Assembly (NCBI RefSeq): GCF_001306915.1 | Contig: NZ_LJTC01000015.1 | Location: 37,571 to 101,570, forward strand | Reading direction: 5' to 3' | Source: Pseudoalteromonas lipolytica | GTDB taxonomy: Bacteria > Pseudomonadota > Gammaproteobacteria > Enterobacterales > Alteromonadaceae | Length of the DNA stretch: 64,000 bases | Shown: positions 9,376 to 18,700 of the stretch, in pieces | Layout: the number at the start of each line of letters is the position of its first letter | Position numbering within the stretch: the first letter of the stretch is position 1 | Notes under the pieces: model-generated | What the model was told of the DNA's origin: nothing | Database searches by the model: none | What the model saw: the letters and a program-made list of their open reading frames with translations, nothing else | Translations under genes and position numbers: made by a program

Positions 9376-9711
9376 TTAATCACAAAATACTATTCGACCG
9401 GATGCATGTTGGCCTTTGTCTGAGTGATAGCTAAACAGGCACTTGCCTTTTGCATTGCGCTCAAGGGTGAGATTTACCGTCATATCGGGGGTTGTTACCA
9501 CCTGAAACTTTAACACTTCTAAATCTTGTACTAGTTTGCCAAAAACCAAATATTGCTGAGCATATTTTACTGCCCAATCCAGCTGTACTACGCCTGCTAA
9601 AATTGGAGCATCAGGAAAGTGGCCGCGAAAATAATCTAAATCAGCCGCAATGGTTAACGCTAAACTCACGCTAGTTTCTGTTTGTGATAAAACGGCCACC
9701 TCTGGGGTCAC
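9376..9711 (-). CDS. Beta-hydroxyacyl-ACP dehydratase (ApeI/FabZ-like hot-dog)
   Basis: About 111-aa single hot-dog dehydratase that forms the double bonds of the polyene. The RGHFPDAPILAGVVQLDWAV segment has the FabZ-type catalytic His and, 14 residues on, Asp in place of the usual Glu. GTG at 9711, one base after the ligase stop (TAA C GTG), is preferred because other genes in this operon are joined the same way. An upstream in-frame TTG at 9729 would add six residues. By family and order it corresponds to ApeI. Confidence 0.82.
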   Translation of the reverse strand: MTPEVAVLSQTETSVSLALTIAADLDYFRGHFPDAPILAGVVQLDWAVKYAQQYLVFGKLVQDLEVLKFQVVTTPDMTVNLTLERNAKGKCLFSYHSDKGQHASGRIVFCD

Positions 9712-9712
9712 G

Positions 9713-11071
9713 TTATTCAGGCTTGGCAAAATACTGCTCCAATGTTTTTAAACTTAATTTAGCTTGGCTGTTAAAAGGAAGTGCATCGATATAGCGCCAT
9801 TTGCGTGGTAAGCAAATACGTTCAAAGCGGTTTGAGAGGTGCGCTTGTAATGTGCGGTTAATTGCCAATTTCCCCTGCTGTTCAAGCTCTTTATTTGCCT
9901 CATCACTGAGCACAACCACCGCACCAATTTGCACGCGCTTAGCTGGAATAACCACTACTTTAACTTCTTTTACCCAGTCATGGCTTTGTAGATAACCCTC
10001 AAGCTCATCAAGATTTAAACGTTTTTCTTCAATTTTTATCGTTCTGTCTATACGGCCCAACAGTTTAAATTGACCATTTTTATGAACGAGTGCTCTATCG
10101 TCTAAAGGGAAATTTGATTGCTCTAAAATCGCAGAATCTAGCATCAAGCGTCCTTCATGATTCAGCGATAAAAAATTACCATTAAACGGCTGCCATGGTA
10201 CATCAACCGCGGCTTGTGTAACTTGTCGATAAGCAATACCGCCAGTTTCGGTACTACCAAATACTTGGGTAGCTGGGCGAGCTAACTGGTTAAATAAAGT
10301 TTCGGCATGCTCATTATTGAGTGGTCCGCCAGAGGAAAATAACCATTTAATTTTGTCGCGCTCAGGAATTAACACATTATCAGCGCATAAACGACCAAGT
10401 TGCGCAGGGCTTGAAACGAGCGCTGCATAACGAATATTTTTTAGCCTTTGCGCAATATGTTCAGGATACTGAATTTGTTCACTATCAATTATATGGCCTT
10501 TCGCCAACGGCCAAAGTAAGCGAAACAATAAACCGTAAATATGCTGATGCGAAACAGTTGCTAAAAACGTAAATTGGCTGGGTAAGTCAAATGACATTGA
10601 AAGTACTGCAAGCTCTCGATTTAGTACCCGCCACGGTTTTACTATTGGTTTAGATTGTCCTGATGAGCCTGACGTATAAAATATAACTGCTGTGTTTGTT
10701 GGCCATTGTAAACGGTTAGTTTGCAAAGGCGTGTGACCCAGACTGAGTTCAAGGTTGGTAAATAGCACATCATCATCGATATTGGTCGCATCGCCTGCAA
10801 AAAAAGCAGACTGAGCAAGCAATAAACTTAAGGTTTCGTGCTGACCATTAGGCGGAAGAATAACATTATGACCACTACAGGCTAAGGCAAATAAACGAAC
10901 TGCAAATTGGTAGGTATCGGGGTGGAATAACACCACATGACTGCCAGCTTTAAGCGCCGTAAGCTTACTTTGATAAGCCGCAATATCAGCAAAAAACTGT
11001 GTGTGTGTTATTGGCTGCCCTGCAATAACAAATGCAGCATCTGGGTGAAATTTCAGGTTACTCGATACCAT
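9713..11071 (-). CDS. Acyl/aryl-CoA synthetase (AMP-forming ligase)
   Basis: 452-aa adenylating enzyme. The AMP-binding P-loop FYTSGSSGQSKP is near residue 140, followed by the A5-like region VFGSTETGGIAYR and the GRIDRTIKIEEKRLNLDELE hinge. The C-terminal lysine region is present. It is predicted to activate the aryl acid starter and load it on an ACP (ApeH by position). ATG at 11071 (MVSSNLKF) is chosen over the longer open frame; it overlaps the upstream membrane-protein gene by 14 bp. With the ammonia lyase in the same operon the natural substrate is probably a cinnamic or coumaric acid. Confidence 0.87.
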   Translation of the reverse strand: MVSSNLKFHPDAAFVIAGQPITHTQFFADIAAYQSKLTALKAGSHVVLFHPDTYQFAVRLFALACSGHNVILPPNGQHETLSLLLAQSAFFAGDATNIDDDVLFTNLELSLGHTPLQTNRLQWPTNTAVIFYTSGSSGQSKPIVKPWRVLNRELAVLSMSFDLPSQFTFLATVSHQHIYGLLFRLLWPLAKGHIIDSEQIQYPEHIAQRLKNIRYAALVSSPAQLGRLCADNVLIPERDKIKWLFSSGGPLNNEHAETLFNQLARPATQVFGSTETGGIAYRQVTQAAVDVPWQPFNGNFLSLNHEGRLMLDSAILEQSNFPLDDRALVHKNGQFKLLGRIDRTIKIEEKRLNLDELEGYLQSHDWVKEVKVVVIPAKRVQIGAVVVLSDEANKELEQQGKLAINRTLQAHLSNRFERICLPRKWRYIDALPFNSQAKLSLKTLEQYFAKPE

Positions 11072-11624
11072 TATTTTTAACCTTTTGTCTAACAAGCCAT
11101 TCCACAAGACCCAAGAGAGCTATCAGAATATAGGCTACTAGTCCGTTGTACAGTGTCCATGTCTGTAACGATGTAAATAGGCTAGTGTATAACGCAATAC
11201 TGCCATTAATAATAAAAAACGCGCACCATACTTTAGTAACTTGGCGCGTGTAATTAACCCCTTTCTCATCAAGCTCAGGCTCTTTAATTCGAGCAAAACT
11301 CTCAATGACTGTTGGGCCACTTTTCAGTGAATAAGCAAAGGTTATGGCCATTACTGTATTTATAATGACCGGGTACAGTTTTAAGCCCAGATCATTGTTA
11401 AAAAACTGCGTTGTAGCTAAAGCGATAATAGCCCAAATAGAGGCGGGCTTTATCCATGGCATAGATGTGAGCAGCTTTTTGCTCAGCAAAAGCCTTAAAC
11501 CTAACAATACCATCAGTACCAAGCTCACTTGCCTTATTGAGATATGCTGTAATCCAAAATACACAATAAATGGGTATAAAGATAAGCACACTAAAAGCAG
11601 TGTTGTGGTTATCGCTTTGAGCAT
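11058..11624 (-). CDS. COG4648-family membrane protein of the aryl polyene operon
   Basis: 188-aa integral membrane protein with about five hydrophobic segments (roughly 5-25, 30-48, 58-75, 80-100, 130-175) and a basic C-terminus (VRQKVKNN). Proteins of this kind (ApeG by position) occur in APE clusters between the ACPs and the ligase; their biochemical role is not established. Translation is coupled to the ligase gene by a 14-bp overlap. No catalytic motif is seen. Confidence 0.72.
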   Translation of the reverse strand: MLKAITTTLLLVCLSLYPFIVYFGLQHISIRQVSLVLMVLLGLRLLLSKKLLTSMPWIKPASIWAIIALATTQFFNNDLGLKLYPVIINTVMAITFAYSLKSGPTVIESFARIKEPELDEKGVNYTRQVTKVWCAFFIINGSIALYTSLFTSLQTWTLYNGLVAYILIALLGLVEWLVRQKVKNNGIE

Positions 11625-11632
11625 AGTAATGT

Positions 11633-11878
11633 TTATGAAACGAGTTTTTCTACTTCATTTACAACATCTTGCACAGTACGCACTTGTTTAAATGCATCTG
11701 GCTCAATTTTCTTGCCAGTGATTTCGCGTAGTTTTACAACTAAATCAACAGCATCAATACTATCAAGATCTAGGTCTTGATACAGGTGCGCATCTAGGCT
11801 GATATCATCAGCATCAATCTCAAATTCATCTACTAAAATGCCCTGTAAAACGTTGTAAATGTCAGCAGCGGTTTTCAT
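11633..11878 (-). CDS. Acyl carrier protein (second of pair)
   Basis: 81-aa ACP with the phosphopantetheine attachment serine at residue 40 in DLDLDSIDAVDL. It carries the growing polyene or its starter. The start at 11878 (MKTAADIYN) is chosen because the upstream open-frame extension is unlike any ACP and overlaps the other ACP gene. It lies 25 bp after that gene and 8 bp before the COG4648 gene. Two ACPs in tandem is the usual arrangement in APE clusters (ApeE/ApeF). Confidence 0.92.
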   Translation of the reverse strand: MKTAADIYNVLQGILVDEFEIDADDISLDAHLYQDLDLDSIDAVDLVVKLREITGKKIEPDAFKQVRTVQDVVNEVEKLVS

Positions 11879-11903
11879 GCTTATTCCTACTTCTAAGTCT
11901 GTA

Positions 11904-12161
11904 TTATGATTGGTGTTGGTTAATAAATTCTGCCAGTGCATCTACTGATGCAAAATGGGCTTTTGTTTGTTCTGAGTTTGCGTCAATTTTAACGTTAAAC
12001 TCTTTTTTAATGGCTAAGCCAAGCTCTAACGCATCGATGCTATCTAGGCCTAAACCATCAACAAACAAAGGTTGGTCATTTTCAATATCATCCACGGTAA
12101 TATCTTCAAGATCTAAGCTGCTAATGATTAATTGTTTTATTTTGTTCTTTAGTTCAGTCAT
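11904..12161 (-). CDS. Acyl carrier protein (first of pair)
   Basis: 85-aa ACP with Ser41 in GLGLDSIDALEL as the phosphopantetheine site. It is clearly different in sequence from the neighbouring ACP, suggesting separate roles such as starter loading and chain extension. Its ATG overlaps the stop of the upstream PlsC-like gene by 4 bp (ATGA). Confidence 0.92.
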   Translation of the reverse strand: MTELKNKIKQLIISSLDLEDITVDDIENDQPLFVDGLGLDSIDALELGLAIKKEFNVKIDANSEQTKAHFASVDALAEFINQHQS

Positions 12162-12943
12162 AGGTGCCTGAGTTCCTCTGAAAAGTAATGTTGCAAATCA
12201 CGGGTTAAATGTCGTGCTTGCATAGCGGGTTGTTCATTATTAAATGTATCGTTAAACGTAAATCGGTCAGTGGCAAAGCGCATCTCAAAATGCGCTTTTG
12301 TTGCGGCAACGCAATACCATGGTGTGCCTTTGGTCAAAGTGCTGGGTTTCATACTAATCAGCACTGAGGTTATAGGGGCTTTACAACGCGCAGCAATATT
12401 TGCCGCGCCACGCTTAAATTTTAACTGTTCACCTGGGGTTGTGCGGGTGCCTTCAGGAAAGATAATCAGGTTATTTCCAGCAGCGAGTGATGCTTCACAA
12501 TCATTAAGTAACTCTTGCGGGTCTTCATTACTAATATAACCTGTGCCTTTAATTACGCCGCGCATAAATGGATTTTTAAATAAGTGCGCTTTGACCACGC
12601 AATCAGCATTTTTAATCACAGATATCAGCACCACAACATCAATTAATGAGGGGTGATTGGCAAGTACTAACTGCCCTTTAAGATCATGAAATTTCTGTTT
12701 ATCTTGCACAGAGAAATGGATAGCACCGGTGTAATGCATTAAAGCAACAAAGAATTTAAAACTATAGTGAACAGTTAAACGGGCTTTCTGCTTACGTTTA
12801 AATTCACAAGGTTCCAAAAATCGTTGAATAGGTAAAACTAACAAGGTAAGTAAAATACCGCCAAACCCAAAAACAGCAAAGCAAAAACCAGTTGCTAATA
12901 CACGCCAAATTTTGTTCAGCTTTTTATTTAAATTAGCCACCAT
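12158..12943 (-). CDS. PlsC-like 1-acylglycerol-3-phosphate acyltransferase family protein
   Basis: 261-aa acyltransferase with the H-x4-D catalytic motif (NHPSLID, His97 and Asp102) and the downstream FPEGTRT motif. A membrane segment is near residues 15-38. In this operon (ApeD-like by position) it probably acylates the lipid anchor of the pigment rather than phosphatidic acid in general metabolism. It overlaps the KS-like gene by 11 bp. Confidence 0.85.
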   Translation of the reverse strand: MVANLNKKLNKIWRVLATGFCFAVFGFGGILLTLLVLPIQRFLEPCEFKRKQKARLTVHYSFKFFVALMHYTGAIHFSVQDKQKFHDLKGQLVLANHPSLIDVVVLISVIKNADCVVKAHLFKNPFMRGVIKGTGYISNEDPQELLNDCEASLAAGNNLIIFPEGTRTTPGEQLKFKRGAANIAARCKAPITSVLISMKPSTLTKGTPWYCVAATKAHFEMRFATDRFTFNDTFNNEQPAMQARHLTRDLQHYFSEELRHL

Positions 12944-13643
12944 GGTACTGTAGCATCCAAGCTGATTGTTGATGTGTCAGCAGCGATTGTGATCCTTTGC
13001 TTGCTAAAGCAGCTGCTAACTGTAGACTCAAGGGTAAGCACGAGTCACTTTGAGAGTGTTCAGATTCAGGAAGTTTTGTTAATTCAAAATACGGTTTGTC
13101 TACCTGAACTTTGGATAATATGAACGACACACTATGAGCGATTTGTTGCTCATCGCTAAATGGTAAGTATTCATCAGGTAATACACTTTCGGCATGGGCA
13201 ACCAAAATTTGCTGCTCAACACCACTCTGGACACGTGCAAAACCATCAATCATGGCTGAAATAATGCTGTCTTGATCACCTGCTATGGCATTCATCGGGG
13301 CTTTGTTTTTTGCAATAATCGAGAACAAGCCTGTTGCAGCATTATGTACACTCAAACCAAATGCGGTCGGAGAAAGCGGTTCTTGTTCAACAAGTGAATG
13401 CAATAGCTGCGCTGTTTTAGGTAAGTCACCATGACGAGATGAAAAATTAACGGCTAACTGCTGATGCTCACCTTGCGCTTGATGCATAGTATGAAGTGCC
13501 ATTTTCATAAACGGGCTTAGACGGCGGCGCTGCATTGGTGCAACCCAGCTTAAATCAAGGTCAGGGTGATCAAGATGGCTTAATTCTGCAATTTGTTGCT
13601 CGGGCGCAACCCATACACACAAATTATTAACAACAAATTTCAC
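12933..13643 (-). CDS. Short beta-ketoacyl-synthase-like protein (ApeC/chain-length-factor type)
   Basis: 236-aa protein resembling only the N-terminal half of a ketosynthase (Ketoacyl-synt_2 type). A segment HNAATGLFSIIAKNKAPMNAIAG aligns with the fold around the KS nucleophile but has no catalytic cysteine. Such short inactive partners are known in APE systems to pair with a catalytic KS. It begins with GTG at 13643 and is the first gene of the operon, just after a promoter. It could alternatively be a regulatory or structural KS relative. Confidence 0.75.
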   Translation of the reverse strand: MKFVVNNLCVWVAPEQQIAELSHLDHPDLDLSWVAPMQRRRLSPFMKMALHTMHQAQGEHQQLAVNFSSRHGDLPKTAQLLHSLVEQEPLSPTAFGLSVHNAATGLFSIIAKNKAPMNAIAGDQDSIISAMIDGFARVQSGVEQQILVAHAESVLPDEYLPFSDEQQIAHSVSFILSKVQVDKPYFELTKLPESEHSQSDSCLPLSLQLAAALASKGSQSLLTHQQSAWMLQYHGG

Positions 13644-13676
13644 AAATATTATTCTTTTAGCGCCAAACGATTGCTA

Positions 13677-13705
13677 ATTTTACCCATAAGGCATAAAAAA
13701 GTAAA
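13677..13705 (-). promoter_or_regulatory. Sigma70-type promoter of the aryl polyene operon
   Basis: On the minus strand, TTTACT (13705-13700) is separated by exactly 17 bp from TAAAAT (13682-13677). This would start transcription near 13670, about 27 nt before the GTG start at 13643. The -35 lies in the T-rich tail of the upstream terminator. Seen by eye only. Confidence 0.45.
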
Positions 13706-13739
13706 ATAATGGTGCTTAATTGTAGTGAAATTAAGCACC
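13695..13739 (-). terminator. Rho-independent terminator after the dapA-like gene
   Basis: Perfect 10-bp stem GGTGCTTAAT / ATTAAGCACC (13711-13720 and 13730-13739) with a 9-nt loop, 9 bp after the dapA stop. On the minus strand it is followed by an A/T tract that includes six T. It separates dapA transcription from the pigment operon. Confidence 0.75.
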
Positions 13740-13748
13740 CATTCATCT

Positions 13749-14663
13749 TTATCGTAAAATAACGTCTTTTTCGTCTAAAAGTTGAGCTTTTTCGCCTACT
13801 ATATCAGCAATATTAAGTTCGTTAATGTAGTCTAAACCGATTTCTTGCTGCGCACATGTAAGTGGCACATAAGGAAGACGGAACACAGGGTTCACGGCGC
13901 CTGTCATCATCAGCGCCGTATTAATAGCGATTGGGTTAGGTTCGCAGAATAGCCAGCCCATAAGTGGCTGCAGTTTTGCATTAAGTGCATCATTTTGCTC
14001 ATCCATTAACTGACGGAACAAGCCCGGAATAATGTTAGATGTAACCGAAATAACACCGTGAGCATTATGAATGTGCCGTGCATCATGTGCTTCATCGTCA
14101 TTACCAGACCAACAAGCAATACCTTGCTGTTCATAATGAGCAATACGCTCATTGCCACCGCACTCTTTTACACCGATAAAGTTTTCGTGCTTAGCGAGTG
14201 GCTCAATGATATCTGGTGTTAAATCTTGGCCTGTACGCCCTGCTACGTTGTAGATAAACGCAGGACCAATATCAAGTAAACGGTTAAAGTGCTCTTTCAC
14301 ACCCGCCAGTGACGTGCGCCCGTAATAAGGGTTGATTTGTAGCGCGGCATCCATACCGGTGGCAAAACCATACTGGGTTGCTTTAATCGCTTCACGCGTG
14401 TTGTTGCTACCTGTATTACCAACAATTAATAAACGATCAGAGAATTTGCTAACACTGTGTGCAATTAGCATTAAGTGTTCTTCCCAATTCATTAATTGGC
14501 CTTCACCTGTGGTACCACCGACGATGATGCCATCAACACCAGCTGCAATTTGCTGCTCAACAAGGTCGTCATAACATGCAAGATCAATGTCACCATTGGT
14601 TAAATACGGTGTTTTTATAGCGGTGATCAAACTTGCTTGTTTAATTGTTTCTAGGTTGCGCAT
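13749..14663 (-). CDS. dapA: 4-hydroxy-tetrahydrodipicolinate synthase, plant-type (DapA)
   Basis: 304-aa aldolase-fold enzyme that condenses pyruvate with aspartate semialdehyde in lysine biosynthesis. The Schiff-base lysine lies in GVKECGG, with TTGEG, NPYYGRTS and YNVAGRTGQD segments in order. Long runs match plant chloroplast DHDPS rather than the E. coli type: LITAIKTPYL, GGTTGEGQLM, WSGNDDEAHDARH, EPNPIAINTA and PVFRLPYVPL. The start at 14663 (MRNLETIK) is chosen over a longer open frame that runs into the divergent promoter region. It has its own terminator and is not part of the pigment operon. A different aldolase substrate is possible. Confidence 0.85.
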   Translation of the reverse strand: MRNLETIKQASLITAIKTPYLTNGDIDLACYDDLVEQQIAAGVDGIIVGGTTGEGQLMNWEEHLMLIAHSVSKFSDRLLIVGNTGSNNTREAIKATQYGFATGMDAALQINPYYGRTSLAGVKEHFNRLLDIGPAFIYNVAGRTGQDLTPDIIEPLAKHENFIGVKECGGNERIAHYEQQGIACWSGNDDEAHDARHIHNAHGVISVTSNIIPGLFRQLMDEQNDALNAKLQPLMGWLFCEPNPIAINTALMMTGAVNPVFRLPYVPLTCAQQEIGLDYINELNIADIVGEKAQLLDEKDVILR

Positions 14664-14783
14664 AACTTTTTTAATGTTTGGAAAATTTGCGCTAGTTGTA
14701 TCATAAACACAGGCATTTTCCGAGTAATGAGCTGCAATAAATAAAAATACTTGAGAAAAAATCAAAGTTAAGCCAAAATCAAA

Positions 14784-14803
14784 CACTGTATAAATTAACA
14801 GTG
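14784..14803. promoter_or_regulatory. LexA/SOS-type operator
   Basis: CACTGTATAAATTAACAGTG is a CTGT-N8-ACAG palindrome. It matches 13 of 16 core positions of the gammaproteobacterial SOS box and sits within a longer perfect 8-bp inverted repeat (AAACACTG / CAGTGTTT, 14781-14806). It lies 20 bp before the ATG of the rightward gene and about 120 bp from dapA, so it could control either; the rightward gene is the closer candidate. Confidence 0.55.
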
Positions 14804-14823
14804 TTTATTGTGAGTATTTGATA

Positions 14824-15477
14824 ATGCAACTTTCTAAATTTTTGGCAACCTACTTTTATACTACCGAAGAGCTGTGCCATACCCTCTCAATTGATGAGGA
14901 AACGCTATCGGCATGGCAACAAAGTAGTTTATTTCCAAAACCGAGTTACTGTTTGCAGAGTCAATTAGAATGCAGTTCGTATTCGGGCATTTATCAATGC
15001 GAAGAATATCAAGACTATTACCCTCGTGGCGCCGCTAGTTGGGGGCAATTAATTATCAAACATGACATAACCTCATCCTGCCAAGCGTTTAATTATTTTG
15101 CTCAGCAATATTCGAATCAACTTAGTAAGCTTGCCGAGCAAGGCTTTGCTATCAATGAAGAATTATTTGGCAGTGAAATTGACGAGCACTTACAGCAAGT
15201 TTGGCAACAGTTTTTATGCAGTAAATACGGTGTGCTCACACAAAATGGCTTAGTTGAAGAAGCCGTTCAGCTAGATGTGGCCAAGCTATTGATTGATGAT
15301 ATTACTGAAATGCGCACTAAAACAGGTTTAAACATGGATGAACGTCAAAGCTTGCATAAGGCACTAAAACTAATAAATCGCGCGTTAAGCCATGGTACGG
15401 GCAACGAAGGTAAAAATACCTTACGCCATCGTTATATTGATGACGTAGTGGCAAAGTACGATCTATCGATAAAATAA
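14824..15477 (+). CDS. DUF6058-like protein of unknown function
   Basis: 217-aa soluble protein. Residues 10-40 (YTTEELCHTLSIDEETLSAWQQSSLFPKPSY) look like a MerR/helix-turn-helix-type first helix pair; several cysteines follow in the 45-65 region and the C-terminal half is helical. The overall pattern resembles DUF6058 proteins, which databases associate with natural product clusters, though that link is from memory. ATG at 14824 is chosen; TTG at 14818 would add two residues. A LexA-type palindrome ends 20 bp before the start, so SOS control is plausible. Confidence 0.6.
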   Translation: MQLSKFLATYFYTTEELCHTLSIDEETLSAWQQSSLFPKPSYCLQSQLECSSYSGIYQCEEYQDYYPRGAASWGQLIIKHDITSSCQAFNYFAQQYSNQLSKLAEQGFAINEELFGSEIDEHLQQVWQQFLCSKYGVLTQNGLVEEAVQLDVAKLLIDDITEMRTKTGLNMDERQSLHKALKLINRALSHGTGNEGKNTLRHRYIDDVVAKYDLSIK

Positions 15478-15636
15478 CCTCTCATTTTTGCGCTTAAAAT
15501 GAAGCGAAACTGAATGACCGCACAAAGTTACAACTGTGTTTATTTTGTTGTAAATAGGTTAATACAATTTGCTACTTTTGTTTTGTAGGTTTTCATCTGC
15601 TTGATCGATAGATTGGTCTGGTCGAGTTATTGCTCT

Positions 15637-15658
15637 TGTCATATTTGTTATTTTGACA
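15637..15658. promoter_or_regulatory. Inverted repeat upstream of the subtilase gene
   Basis: TGTCA-N12-TGACA lies about 55 bp before the protease start and could be an operator; its 3' arm overlaps a perfect TTGACA hexamer. No convincing -10 follows that hexamer. The rest of 15478-15713 is A/T-rich with no gene seen. Confidence 0.25.
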
Positions 15659-15713
15659 CCTAGCAATAACTTCTTTCTTCCAAACTAATTACATCAAAAT
15701 ACAGGATGAAAAA

Positions 15714-18700
15714 ATGAAACCTTTTCCAAGGCTTGGTCGCTTAAAGGCGACCTACTTAGCCATGCTCGGCTTATCGATTGCCCAGCCAGCAACCGCAGAA
15801 GAATCATTTGTTACACAACAAAGTAAAGCGGATGCCCTTACATTCACTTTGATCACTGGGGACAAAGTATCGGCTGTTGTCAATAAAGACGGCAAGCTAG
15901 GCGGCATTCGATTAGTGAATGCCGATGGTTCAGATACATTCACCAGTATCTTTAAACGTGGTAACAACACCTATGTTGTTCCAAACCATGCTCAAGCCTT
16001 AATTGATTCAAATACGATTGATTTAGAGTTATTTAACATTAATAAGTTATATGAATCTGGTTACGATGATGCATCAACAGACGCCCTCCCAGTCATTGTT
16101 GAATACCGCGACGGTACCCTTGCAGGACCGGCAGTCCCAGCAACGCTTGCTGGTATGTCATTAACCGGTGAAATTGAGCTAATCGACAGCGCCGCATTTT
16201 CAATCAGCAAAGACAAAGCAGCGCAAACTTGGCAAACTCTCGTTGCACAAGCTGACGTTGAAGGTCTTTGGCTTGATGCTGTCGTTCATGCTCACAAGGT
16301 TACCCAGTCAGAAACACTCACTCCAACAGTCCCGCTTACCGGCGCATATGGAGAGTCTGCGATTAACTATAATGGCGCAGGTATTAAAGTTGCCGTACTC
16401 GATTCAGGATACGACATTGAGCACCCAGATTTACAAGGGCGAGTAATAGCATCACGAGACTTTACTTACTCAAGCAACGGTGTAGATGATTTAAATGGTC
16501 ATGGTACTCATACAGCCTCAACCGTTGCAGGCAATGGCCATGAGTCAGAAGGTAAATGGGTCGGTGTGGCGCCTGCTGCCGATTTAATAATCGGTAAAGT
16601 ACTTGGCAATACAGGAGGAGGATCAACTTACGGTATTTTAAATGGCATGCAATGGGCGGTGCTTTCTGAGCACGCTGACATTGTAAATATGTCGTTAGGT
16701 GGTACGGCAACAACCTGTAGTGGCCCACTGGTTGAGATGGTTGAAGCACTGAGCGATAAAGCTTTATTTGTTATCTCTGCAGGTAATAGCTTTACCCGTG
16801 AAACGATTGGTTCACCGGGCTGCGCGCCAAGTGCATTAACCGTGGGTGCCATTGATCGTGATGGCAATACGGCGTCGTTCTCTTCACGCGGTCCATCGCC
16901 AGATGGCCATTCAGCAAAACCGGATATTGCCTCGCAAGGTGTATCTGTTGTTGCTGCTGCTTCTGGTGGCTTAGGTGATACGGCTTACCGCGTCTATTCA
17001 GGTACTTCGATGGCAGCCCCGCATGTTGCCGGTGGTGCTGCAATTGTTATGCAAGCTCGCCAAGACCTTACACCAAAAGAAATTAAAGACGTGCTTACAT
17101 CATCTGTATTTAGTGGTGATTCTCACGTACTTGAGCAAGGTGCCGGTGCTATGAATATCAACCGTGCCATTGACCAAGCTATTGTAGCCCCTGCAAACCG
17201 TGAACTTGGCTACTTTGATAGCGCTACTAATAATGAATTTACAGAAACACAGATCACGCTGACAAATACGTCTGATGAGAGTATTAAATTAAAATTGAAA
17301 TTAGACTTAATTGGCGAAGATGGCAAAACACAATTGCCGGGGACTCTGGCAGGATTAGAAGTTAAGTCTGTGACAATCCCTGCCAAAGGTGTTGCTCAAG
17401 TTCCTATGTGGATTGACCCAAGTGTGGCACTTAATAACAGTGCTTATGGTGCAATTACAGGTCGTATCACAGGCACAACCGTTGGCAATACCGACCAACA
17501 AGTGACTGTACCAGTGTCGTTTTGGATTGACCAGCCTCACGTTAATTTAACGGTAAACCTGACTGATCGCTGGGGTAATCAAGCAGGCTCTCCATCTAAG
17601 CTTTACTTAATTAATGAAGAAGATGATTGGGGCAGTCTTGTTAGGCTCACTGGCGGTAAAGCCAATATCGATGTACCTGCTGGTTACTATACGTTGATTG
17701 CTAACATTATGACTTACGATAACCCGCAAACCAGCTCTGGTTTAGTTGAATCAGCGGCACAAATGGCTGTATTAAATCGTAAGATTGATGGCAAAACAGA
17801 GATTAACTTTGATGCACGTAACGCTCAGCCTGTTACCTTTAAAGCTGACCAGCCTCTTGATCCACAAGGTTATTCGTTTGGCTTTACTTACGCGATTGAC
17901 GATCAAGAAGTTGCGAAGCTTGCTGCTATCGAAATGGCACCTGATTACGTAAATGATATGTATGCATGGTCACAAGGTCATGACGACCGTTTTCGTTCAT
18001 TTATCACCACCCGCGCGGTAGCTCCAGAAACAACCGTCACTATGCAAAACGGCGTTGAACTTGATTACATCAAACAAGGTTTAGCACTGTCTTTTCATGG
18101 TGAAGGCTCTGCAGAAGTCGTACCTGTAGGTGATGCAGGCTACAGCACTGATTGGAGTCAATTTGAGTTAGATGGAAAAATTGCGCTTATTGCTAACCCT
18201 AATTACCTCACGTCTTACATGGTTGGTAACGCGATGAAACATGGCGCCAGCGGTGTGATTTTTTATCGCCCTGATCGTGGTGGCCGATATAAAGGCGCGA
18301 TCACAGGCACACCAAAAGTACCCGTGATTGGTATCAGTACCGAACAAGGTGAAGCCTTAATGGCAGAAATAGAGGCTGGCAACAATATCGTTAGCTGGTC
18401 TGGTATTGCGGCTGAACGCTCACCTTATGCTTATTCAATAAACCATATTGTTGATGGCCGAATTCAATCTGGGCAAATCAATATTGCTGAACATAAAATG
18501 CATAAAATAAGTGCGTCTTATCACTCCCAAAATGATGAGCGTCCGGCATGGACTGATGTTATGGCAATGACCAACAGTACCGGTGAGTTCTACTCGACAG
18601 GTAGCTCGCAGTTAATTATGTTACCTCATCAACGTGATGAATATTTCACAGCAAGTGCAAAAAATGCATGGACGAATGTCGTTATGCCAAACTACCAAAT

